A stretch of DNA of 37,169 nucleotides, taken from assembly GCA_025361425.1 (NCBI GenBank), contig JANYAH010000208.1, positions 1-37,169 of the forward strand, in the 5' to 3' direction. Below, piece after piece: positions 30,783-37,169 of the stretch. Position 1 is the first letter of the stretch. Each line of letters starts with the position of its first letter. This DNA comes from Candidatus Solibacter sp. (GTDB taxonomy: Bacteria; Acidobacteriota; Terriglobia; Bryobacterales; Bryobacteraceae). The notes below the pieces were generated by a model. It was not told the DNA's origin. It ran no database searches and saw nothing but the letters and a program-made list of their open reading frames with translations. Made by a program: the position numbers and the translations under genes.

Positions 30783-32166
30783 ATGAAACGGACATCTTCG
30801 ACTTTAGCTTTGGCGCTATTCCTTTGCGCAGTGGCATCGGCGGCCATCACCAATATCCCTACCACGTTGACAGTGAATGCGACTTTATCCACGGACTTCA
30901 AGACCTTCGTGGTTGACGGTACGGCGAACTTTACGGGCAGCATCGGTAACGGCCGCGCTCTATCCGAAACTAAGGAAACTACTGCGGCCGCCTTCACCAT
31001 CAAGCTGACGGCGGGCGGGACTCTGACCGGAGACCTCTCGGTTCCGGTTTCGTTGCTGGTGGGCAGCTCCGACACGGGCTTGGCGGGAGAAATTGTGATG
31101 CCGCTGACCGAGCTGGTGGTCAGGCGGTTCAAATCGACGACCCCCGGACCCATGTAGTTCTGAAGGGAAGCCTGGCCGCTGATCAGATTAACTTCACCCT
31201 TCCCACCAACGTCCCGACCGGCTGCGCCGTCCCTCTACAGATTTCCGTGAACGGCCAACTCAGCGCCGCCACGTCTATCTCCATCGCCCCCGATGCCAAC
31301 TCCAGCGCCTGTGTCATGCCCGGTTATACGTCCGCGCAATTGCAGCACTTCGATCAGGGCGGAACTGTCACCAGCGGCGCGTTCTCCATCACGCAGTTTG
31401 CGATATCCGTGTCTCCGGCCGGCACGCAGAAGATCAATTCCATTGCCGGTGGTTTCACCAAGGTCACTGGCATGCAATTGGCGGCTGCCGCTCAAGGGAA
31501 TGTGTCCCTCATCCAGTCCGGAAGCTGCATGGTGATTCAAACGACCACTACCGGCACCGGCACCGCCTCCACCGGCAGTCAGACTTTCCTGGACGCCGGG
31601 GTAGTTACTATAGACGAGCCCCCCGCTTCCGGCCTGACCAATCAGGCCCTCACTAAGTCTGACAACAGCTACTCCCTCACCAGTATCGAAGGCTTCAGCC
31701 TTGGCGGGGTGCCCTTCTCGCTGCCCGCTGAAAGTACACCTTGAAAGGCGCCGCTGGCGACGACGTCGGATCGTTCAGCACCTCGCTCACTCTCGCTTCT
31801 CCGCTCACCATTACCGGTGATTTGCCCGCCACCATCACCCGTAGCGCGGGGCTGACTCTCAACTGGAACGGCGGCAATCCGTCGGATATGGTAGAGATCA
31901 TCGGCAACTCCGGGACTACTACCGGTACCGGCAGCAGCGCGGTCACCAACACGTCCTCGTTCATCTGTATAACTACGGCCGGCCAGAGGACGTTCACCGT
32001 GCCGGCCTCGATTCTTAACCAGTTGCCTGCCACGCCTACGGGATTCCTCATCGTCGCCTCGGGTGTCACCCCCGCCAAGTTCACGGCCTCCTGGAAGGCT
32101 GGCGGCTCGATCGACGGTTATTTCAGCAGCTTCCTCGGTATCGGCAGCGCGCCCGCATATCGGTAG
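30783..32166 (+). pseudogene. Second TIGR03437 gene, broken by deletions, an inversion and a frameshift
   Basis: It begins like the intact copy (MKRTSSTLALALFLC signal peptide, then TANFTGSIGNG and GGTLTGDLSVPV). After about 31073, roughly 590 nt of the intact gene are missing. 31075-31138 matches the intact gene in reverse orientation, and the first frame stops at 31157. Similarity resumes near 31165 (ADQINFTLPTNVPTGC) after a second loss of about 150 nt and continues to the end. A one-base loss near 31727 shifts the frame, which stops at 31744 while the other frame carries YTLKG through to GSAPAYR and stop at 32166. The start fragment could still give a 125-residue secreted peptide. Confidence 0.88.
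31075..31138 (-). other. 64-bp inverted block inside the pseudogene
   Basis: Reverse complement of this block matches 28969-29032 of the intact gene at about 56 of 64 positions and encodes VDLNRLTTSSVSGITISPAKP on the minus strand. It is flanked on both sides by deletions relative to the intact copy. Confidence 0.85.
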
Positions 32167-32173
32167 TAAATGG

Positions 32174-32212
32174 GTGGGCAGGCGCGGCGCCCTCTGGCCC
32201 CGCCTGCCCCAC
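32174..32212. repeat. GC-rich hairpin present in only one duplicated copy
   Basis: GTGGGCAGGCG (32174-32184) pairs with CGCCTGCCCCAC (32201-32212) with one bulge. The equivalent intergenic stretch in the first copy (30211-30250) lacks it, and the gap here is 35 nt longer. No T-run follows. Confidence 0.6.
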
Positions 32213-32240
32213 TAACTCGTCTCGCTATACTGAGGGGGAA

Positions 32241-34148
32241 GTGCGCGTCCCTTTTCGTCTGGCCTGGAACAGTACGGCGTCTTACCTGGCCCTGCTTGCG
32301 GCCTCCTTCGGCGTTGCCCTCTTCGTTAGCTACATCTTCGGCCCGCAGATCAACGACTACGCTTACGACAGCATGTTCCGCGCCTACCGGCCGCCGAAGC
32401 CCGCGCAGCCGGAATCCGTGGTGCTCGCCATCGATGAGTTGACCCTGATGGATTGCGGCGGAATTCGCGGGATCCGGCGGCCCATCGCGCAGGCGATGCG
32501 CCTGCTGGCGCCAGTCAAACCGAAAGTGGTGGCGGTAGACGTCATCCTTGCCGACAGCGGCAACCCCGCGGAGGATGCCGCGCTCGCCGAGGCCTTCCAC
32601 GCCACCCCTAATCTGGTCCTCTCCACCGAACTGATCGACGGCGGCCGCATCTGGGAAGATCCGCGCCCCGAGTTCGCCGGCGGCGCCAGGCTGGGACACG
32701 TCTCCACGCTAATGGACAAGGATGGCGTGACGCGTTCCATCCTGATCGACCAGCACAACGCCCGGGTGCAGCGGCGGGCGCTGGCGCTCGAAGCCTTCCT
32801 GCTGAGCCGCGGCGGGCGCACGCCGCGCGAATCGCTCACCTTCACGCGCTTCCGCGGCGGCCTGGTCAGTGCGGAAATTCAGGTGGGCGAGGTCACCGTC
32901 CCGGTGCTGGAGGACCGCCGCGAACATCGCCGCCTGATGCGCGTTCGCTACTTCCCCCCGGACCTGACGGTGGCCCCCGTCTCCATGAAACGGCTGCTGG
33001 ACGATCCCTCGCTGGCCGCCCAATTCGCCGGCAAAGTGGTCTTCGTGGGCGTCACCGCCAATTCGGAGATCCACGACCGTCTGTTCACTCCCTTCGGCCT
33101 GACCCCGGGAACCGAAATCAATGCGGCCGCCTTCGAAACCATGGCGCAGGGGATGTTTCTCACCGACGTGGGGACGCTGTGGGAGAACCTGATCTCTCTC
33201 GGCCTGCTGGTGGCCATCGGTCTGGCCTTCCGTCACCTGCCCGGATGGTGGGCTTACGGCACGGGTGGGTTGCTGCTGCTCGGCGCGATCCTCATTCCGT
33301 ATCTCTTTTTCCTCAACCTGCGCGTCTTTCCCTTTGCGACTTTGTTCCTGGTGGCATGGCTGGGCACGTTGACGGCCGCGTCTTACTATCACCTGGTGGT
33401 GCGCCGCAACCTGCGGATTGAGCAGGCGTCGCGCGAACGCTATCAGCAGGCCATGCACTTTGTAACTCACGAAATGCGCACGCCGCTCTCCGCCATCCAG
33501 GGATCTAGCGAACTGATTTCCCGCTACCTGTTGACCGAAGAGAAGCGCAAGCAGATCGCCTTGTTGATCAACTCCGAATCCAAGCGCCTGGCGCGGATGG
33601 TGGAGATCTTTCTCAACGTGGAGCGTCTTTCCGCCGGGCAGATGGAGCTTAAGCAGGAGGCCATTTCAGTGAAGCAGATGATGGAGCTCTGCGTGGAGCG
33701 CGTGAGCCCGCTAGCCGAGCGCAAGCACATCGTTATCACGCTGGAACCGGTGCCCGAAGAGCTCAATCTTACCGGCGACCGCGAACTGGTGGAGTACGCT
33801 TGCTACAATTTACTTACTAACGCGGTGAAGTATTCACCCCAACGTACCGCGGTAACTGCCTCTGCCTGGAAGGACGATAGCTGGATTCATATCGCAGTCA
33901 AGGATCAGGGGATTGGTATGGACCAGAAGGAAGTGAAGCATATCTTCCAGAAGTTCTACCGTACGAAAAAGGCGGAAGAATCCGGGGAGGCCGGCACCGG
34001 AATCGGGTTGTCTATTGTCCAACAGATCGTGGACCAGCACGGCGGGCGTATTGACGTGACCAGCAGGCCGGGGGCCGGCAGTTGTTTCACGGTGGTTATG
34101 GCGGCCCGCGTGGCTGCCGGCGTACCTGCCGCGGCGAAACGAGATTGA
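32241..34148 (+). CDS. CHASE2-domain sensor histidine kinase
   Basis: 635 residues. An N-terminal membrane segment (LALLAASFGVALFVSYIFG) is followed by an extracytoplasmic CHASE2 sensor domain (about 40-300; VVLAIDELTLMDCGG, VDVILADSGNPAEDAALAEA, GKVVFVGVTA) and three membrane segments (about 310-390). HisKA with phosphorylated H410 in VTHEMRTPLSAIQ comes next, then HATPase_c with NLLTNAVKYS, DQGIGMD and GTGIGLSIV. The ligand is unknown. GTG 32241 is chosen by comparison with the duplicate at 30250; TATACT (32226-32231) is 9 nt upstream, so a very short leader is likely. It overlaps the regulator gene by 1 nt (TGATG), so this is a co-translated two-component pair. Confidence 0.93.
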   Translation: MRVPFRLAWNSTASYLALLAASFGVALFVSYIFGPQINDYAYDSMFRAYRPPKPAQPESVVLAIDELTLMDCGGIRGIRRPIAQAMRLLAPVKPKVVAVDVILADSGNPAEDAALAEAFHATPNLVLSTELIDGGRIWEDPRPEFAGGARLGHVSTLMDKDGVTRSILIDQHNARVQRRALALEAFLLSRGGRTPRESLTFTRFRGGLVSAEIQVGEVTVPVLEDRREHRRLMRVRYFPPDLTVAPVSMKRLLDDPSLAAQFAGKVVFVGVTANSEIHDRLFTPFGLTPGTEINAAAFETMAQGMFLTDVGTLWENLISLGLLVAIGLAFRHLPGWWAYGTGGLLLLGAILIPYLFFLNLRVFPFATLFLVAWLGTLTAASYYHLVVRRNLRIEQASRERYQQAMHFVTHEMRTPLSAIQGSSELISRYLLTEEKRKQIALLINSESKRLARMVEIFLNVERLSAGQMELKQEAISVKQMMELCVERVSPLAERKHIVITLEPVPEELNLTGDRELVEYACYNLLTNAVKYSPQRTAVTASAWKDDSWIHIAVKDQGIGMDQKEVKHIFQKFYRTKKAEESGEAGTGIGLSIVQQIVDQHGGRIDVTSRPGAGSCFTVVMAARVAAGVPAAAKRD

Positions 34149-35452
34149 TGCAGAAACTACTCCTAGTCGAAGACGATCTGAACTTGCAGTTCACCATCCT
34201 CACGGCGCTAGAGGCGCAGGGCTATTCGGTGGATGCCGTATCCACCACCGGCGAGGCCCTGGAGCGTCTGAGCGATAACGCCTACCCCGTCGTCCTCACC
34301 GATATCTATATCGATGAGCGCACGGGCCTCGACGTGCTTGATGCCGCCAAGCGCAAGGACCCGCGCTGCGCCGTCATCCTCATGACCGGCCGCGGGACCG
34401 TGGAAACCGTCATGGCCGCCACCAGCGGCGGGGCATTCGAGTATATCGCCAAGCCCTTCGACCTCGACACCCTGTTCGATGCCCTCATTCGGGCCGAGGC
34501 CTCGCGCAACGATACCGAGGCCGAAGCCGAGGAAGAGGAACTGCCCGAGAGCGTGATGATCGGCAGTTCCCCCGCCATGGTCGAAATTTATAAGAAGGTG
34601 GCGCTGGTCGCCCCCACCGACGCCACCGTGGTGATCGAGGGCGAAACTGGCACCGGCAAGGAACTGGTGGCGCGCATGATCCATCGCTTCAGCCCGCGCG
34701 CCAAGCAGGCTTTCGTGCCGGTGGATTGCGCCGCCATCGCGCCTTCGCTGCTGGAAAGCGAACTCTTTGGCGCCATGCGCGGCGCCTTTACGGGAGCCGA
34801 CCGAGACCGCGCCGGCGTCTTCGAGGCCGCCAACCGGGGCACCGTTTTCCTGGATGAAATCGGCGAGATCGATAAGAGCTTCCAGGCCAATTTGCTGCGC
34901 TTCCTCCAGGAGCATGAGATCCGCCCCCTGGGCGCTTCCCGGCCCAAGGAGGTGGATGTCCGCGTGATTTGCGCCACCAATCGCGAGTTGCAACGCCTGG
35001 TGGATGAAGGCAAGTTCCGCGACGACCTCTGGTACCGTTTGAACACCGTGCGCATCGTCATGCCGCCGTTGCGCGAACGGCGCGACGATATCCCCCTGCT
35101 GGCGCGATTCTACGTCAATAAGTACAACGGGCTGTACCATCGCTCAGCCAAGCTGATGGATTCTGGCGTACACGCGTTGCAGGATTATACCTGGCCGGGG
35201 AACGTGCGCCAGTTGCAGCACGTGATCGCACGCCTCGTCATCCTGGCCGGCCGCGTCGACCGCGAAACCGTCTTTGAAGCGCTTACCTCCATGGAATCGC
35301 GCGAGAAACCGGTGGATACGCTGGCGGATGTGCAGGAAGACAAGATCCGCGAGGTGCTGGCCGCCACCGGCGGTAACAAGAGCAAGGCCGCCCAAATCCT
35401 GGGCATCGAACGCAAGACCCTCTATCGTAAACTGGAGCGTATGAAGGTATAG
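34148..35452 (+). CDS. NtrC-type sigma-54-dependent response regulator
   Basis: 434 residues: a receiver domain with phospho-acceptor D52 (VVLTDIYID) and acidic pocket EDD (8-10); a AAA+ sigma-54 activator domain with Walker A GETGTGKE (165-172), intact sigma-54-contact loop GAFTGA (212-217) and Walker B FLDEIGEI; and a C-terminal Fis-type helix-turn-helix (GGNKSKAAQILGIERKTLYRKL). It should turn on sigma-54 promoters when phosphorylated by the kinase just upstream. ATG 34148 gives MQKLLLVEDD; the frame is open farther up within the kinase gene. Target promoters were not recognised in the window. Confidence 0.95.
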   Translation: MQKLLLVEDDLNLQFTILTALEAQGYSVDAVSTTGEALERLSDNAYPVVLTDIYIDERTGLDVLDAAKRKDPRCAVILMTGRGTVETVMAATSGGAFEYIAKPFDLDTLFDALIRAEASRNDTEAEAEEEELPESVMIGSSPAMVEIYKKVALVAPTDATVVIEGETGTGKELVARMIHRFSPRAKQAFVPVDCAAIAPSLLESELFGAMRGAFTGADRDRAGVFEAANRGTVFLDEIGEIDKSFQANLLRFLQEHEIRPLGASRPKEVDVRVICATNRELQRLVDEGKFRDDLWYRLNTVRIVMPPLRERRDDIPLLARFYVNKYNGLYHRSAKLMDSGVHALQDYTWPGNVRQLQHVIARLVILAGRVDRETVFEALTSMESREKPVDTLADVQEDKIREVLAATGGNKSKAAQILGIERKTLYRKLERMKV

Positions 35453-35491
35453 CAGCTATGGTACTTTGGTGCCGCCAGGTTTGCCTGCCCC

Positions 35492-36247
35492 ATGATCGAC
35501 ATCCATAGCCACATCCTCCCCGGCCTGGACGACGGTTCCAAGAGTCTGGAGGAGTCCGTCGCCATGCTGCGTCAGGCGGCTGCCGCCGGTACCACCGATA
35601 TTGTGGCTAGCCCGCATGCCAACCAGGAGTACGCCTTCGATCCGCTGGTGGTGGAGCGCAAGATCGGCGAACTGCAGGCGGCGGTGGGCGATGCTCCGCG
35701 GATTCACTACGGCTGCGATTTCCACCTCACGCTGGAGAATATCGAGGACGCCCTTCGCTCGCCCGGCAAGTACTCCATCAACCATCGCGGGTATCTGCTG
35801 GTGGAATTCTCCGATTTTCTGATTCCCAAGACTACCGGCCAGCTCTTCGCCAGCATGAGGAAAGCGGGTCTGCGTCCCATCGTGACCCATCCGGAGCGGA
35901 ATCAGTTGTTGCAGTACCGTCTGCCGGAGTTGGAGGCGTGGGTGGCAGAGGGCGCCCATTTGCAGGTGACGGCGCAATCCCTGTTGGGCCGTTTCGGCAG
36001 GACCGCCAGGAAATGCGCGCATGAGTTGTTGGGGCGTGGCTTGGTGTATTTTCTGGCCAGCGATGCCCACGACACCAGGTGGCGCACCACCGCGCTGGAT
36101 GAATCCAGGCGGTACGTGGAAAAGCGCTTTGGCCCCGAAGCGGCGTTGCGGCTGTTCGTGGAAAACCCGCGTTCGGCTCTGGCCGGGGTGCCCCTAACCG
36201 CGGTTCCGCTCCCCATCCGGCGCAAACCGTGGTACGCGTCCTTTTAG
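35492..36247 (+). CDS. CpsB/YwqE-type tyrosine-protein phosphatase (PHP fold)
   Basis: Metal-dependent PHP-fold phosphatase of 251 residues. In capsule and exopolysaccharide systems such enzymes dephosphorylate the bacterial tyrosine kinase that controls chain length. Metal motifs are MIDIHSHILPGLDDGS, IVASPHANQEY, GCDFHLT, PIVTHPERNQ and the C-terminal FLASDAHDTRWR. Length and motif order match CpsB/YwqE. It lies 40 nt downstream of the sigma-54 regulator in the same direction and may share its transcript. No tyrosine kinase or export gene is in the window, so the polysaccharide link is an inference. Confidence 0.9.
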   Translation: MIDIHSHILPGLDDGSKSLEESVAMLRQAAAAGTTDIVASPHANQEYAFDPLVVERKIGELQAAVGDAPRIHYGCDFHLTLENIEDALRSPGKYSINHRGYLLVEFSDFLIPKTTGQLFASMRKAGLRPIVTHPERNQLLQYRLPELEAWVAEGAHLQVTAQSLLGRFGRTARKCAHELLGRGLVYFLASDAHDTRWRTTALDESRRYVEKRFGPEAALRLFVENPRSALAGVPLTAVPLPIRRKPWYASF

Positions 36248-36344
36248 GCCGGTTTACTCCAGCTTGCGGACCAGCCCACCCGTCGGCAAATTGCGTCCCG
36301 CGGCTAATGGTTTCGCGCGTACTGCCGATAGAGCATTTAGTGAT

Positions 36345-36497
36345 CGACACAGGGCCTTCACTGTCGCGAAGGCTCGTACGGGTCACAGGGATTCTGCTTG
36401 CGATTGCCACCGTGGCGGTGCTTTCGCCTGTCGCTGAGTTTGAGTTTTGTGTCGTCCTATTGTGGGCTCCGGGGAATCTTTCCGGAGCCTTTTTTTT
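36345..36497 (+). ncRNA. Candidate small RNA or structured 3' end with terminator
   Basis: The stretch can fold as a closed unit: CGACACA (36345-36351) pairs with TGTGTCG (36448-36454), enclosing GCCTTC..GAAGGC (36354-36373) and a GGCG..CGCC stem, and ends at a strong intrinsic terminator. No convincing promoter was found, and it does not match an RNA family I can name. It may simply be the 3' untranslated region of the phosphatase transcript. Confidence 0.25.
36465..36497 (+). terminator. Strong intrinsic terminator
   Basis: GGCTCCGG (36465-36472) pairs perfectly with CCGGAGCC (36482-36489) around a 9-nt loop and is followed directly by eight T (36490-36497). It is the clearest rho-independent terminator in the window and would end transcripts of the kinase-regulator-phosphatase group. 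Confidence 0.85.
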
Positions 36498-36505
36498 CAA
36501 TGCGA

Positions 36506-36525
36506 GACAGGCTGGGAGGCCTGTC
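36506..36525. repeat. GC-rich hairpin element
   Basis: GACAGGC (36506-36512), 6-nt loop, GCCTGTC (36519-36525), with TAC 1 nt further on, the same type as 9053-9074. It lies 4 nt from the mqnE stop and just downstream of the strong terminator. Confidence 0.55.
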
Positions 36526-36529
36526 CTAC

Positions 36530-37169
36530 CTACACCAGAACGGTGAAAGTGGATTCGGTGCGCTGAACGGGCCGGTAAAGGGTGTCGCGTTCGATGGGTT
36601 CGCGGCCCGCCTTGCGGATCAACTGCAGAAGCTCATTGCGCCGCAGTCCCTGGGCGGTGGTCGCGCCGGCATCGTGGTAAATACGCTCTTCGACAATCGT
36701 GCCGTCGAGGTCGTCGGCCCCAAACTTGAGCGCGATCTGGGCCATCCGCGGCGTCATCATGACCCAGTAGGCCTTGATGTGCGAAATGTTGTCCAGCATC
36801 AGGCGGGCCACGGCGATATTCTTGATGTCGCTAAACCCTGTGGTCTTTGGGATGTGCTGCAACGCCGTATTGTCGGGATGGAACGCCAACGGAATGTAGG
36901 TGACAAAACCGTGCGTTTCATCCTGCAATGCCCGCAGGCGCACCAGGTGGTCGGCCCGGTCCTCGTCATTCTCCAAGTGGCCGTACAGCATGGTGCAGTT
37001 GGAGCGCAGGCCCAACTGGTGGGCGATACGCGCCGTCTCCAGCCATTCGTTGCCGTCGATCTTGTGATCGCAGATGATGCGCCGTACGCGCTCGTTGAAG
37101 ATCTCGGCGCCACCCCCGGGCAGGGAATCCATGCCGGCGTCGCGCATCCGCTCCAGGGTCTCGCGGATG
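36530..37169 (-). CDS. mqnE: Aminofutalosine synthase, C-terminal part (cut by window edge)
   Basis: Radical-SAM enzyme of the futalosine menaquinone route that joins the chorismate-derived enolpyruvyl benzoate to the S-adenosylmethionine adenosyl group. About 213 codons are visible; the N-terminus with the CxxxCxxC cluster lies beyond the right edge. Diagnostic segments are AGMDSLPGGGAEIF, LGLRSNCTMLYGHLENDEDR, LQDETHGFVTYIPLAFHPDN, IKAYWVMMTPRMAQIALKFG and ADDLDGTIVEERIYHDAGA. MqnC is a relative, but GGGAEIF with DDLDGTIVEE fits MqnE better. The stop at 36530 lies next to a small hairpin. Confidence 0.9.
   Translation of the reverse strand, partial: IRETLERMRDAGMDSLPGGGAEIFNERVRRIICDHKIDGNEWLETARIAHQLGLRSNCTMLYGHLENDEDRADHLVRLRALQDETHGFVTYIPLAFHPDNTALQHIPKTTGFSDIKNIAVARLMLDNISHIKAYWVMMTPRMAQIALKFGADDLDGTIVEERIYHDAGATTAQGLRRNELLQLIRKAGREPIERDTLYRPVQRTESTFTVLV

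Noticed and set aside
36229-36546. 105-codon open frame after the phosphatase gene
   Set aside because: It runs through a perfect intrinsic terminator and a hairpin repeat, has no ribosome site and resembles no family.

Overview
The window looks like a stretch of chromosome from a high-GC acidobacterium close to the Solibacter/Bryobacter group. Four things point there: a large secreted protein of the TIGR03437 type with a damaged tandem copy beside it; a PSD1-type cytochrome, DUF1552 and ankyrin cassette; a Tat-exported UxuA-like protein; and many small GC-rich hairpin repeats between genes. No tRNA, rRNA, CRISPR array, transposase or phage gene was seen.

Layout. 1-1300 (minus): rplM-rpsI-rpsB ribosomal operon behind a clear sigma-70 promoter; rpsB runs off the left edge. 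1452-3570: a SpoU/TrmH RNA methyltransferase converging on a secreted POTRA-repeat protein that lacks the BamA barrel. 3894-7258 (plus): tightly packed lpdA-lipB-E2, that is the shared E3 subunit, the enzyme that starts lipoyl assembly, and the lipoyl-bearing E2 subunit. 7408-11894: a small unknown gene, galU, a 7Fe-type ferredoxin, queD overlapping a DinG-like Fe-S helicase, and a short siroheme-synthase N-terminal protein. 12151-17232 (plus): PSD1 cytochrome, DUF1552 and exported ankyrin protein. 17253-19846: citrate synthase diverging from the UxuA-like protein. 20037-23784: DUF2007 protein, YtxH protein (probably frameshifted), a one-domain penicillin-binding protein, a secreted glycerophosphodiesterase and MazG. 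23760-27092: GNAT transferase, enolase-superfamily racemase and MFS exporter. 27209-32241: short-chain dehydrogenase followed by the duplicated TIGR03437 region. 32241-36247: CHASE2 histidine kinase, NtrC-type sigma-54 regulator and CpsB-type phosphatase. 36530-37169 (minus): MqnE, cut by the right edge.

The most unusual part is 27.8-32.6 kb. A unit running from the 3' end of the dehydrogenase gene, through the TIGR03437 gene, to the 5' end of the kinase gene has been tandemly duplicated. The junction joins a dead kinase head to a dehydrogenase tail at a short CACCCC homology. The first TIGR03437 gene is intact. The second has lost two blocks, carries a 64-bp piece in inverted orientation and has a frameshift. 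Its promoter and leader are nevertheless better preserved than its coding part. The dead kinase head now forms part of a terminator-like hairpin behind the intact gene, and a GC-rich hairpin element is found in only one of the two duplicated intergenic copies.

Other threads are a promoter-like module shared by two distant genes (7.7 and 11.9 kb), a 28-nt dispersed repeat (3.7 and 11.9 kb), a 28-bp palindrome ahead of mazG, and several genes whose -10-like box lies so close to the start codon that leaderless transcription is plausible. MqnE indicates the futalosine route to menaquinone, so the MenC-like enolase next to a GNAT protein is better read as an N-succinylamino-acid racemase than as o-succinylbenzoate synthase. 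All calls come from reading the sequence; no database search was run.
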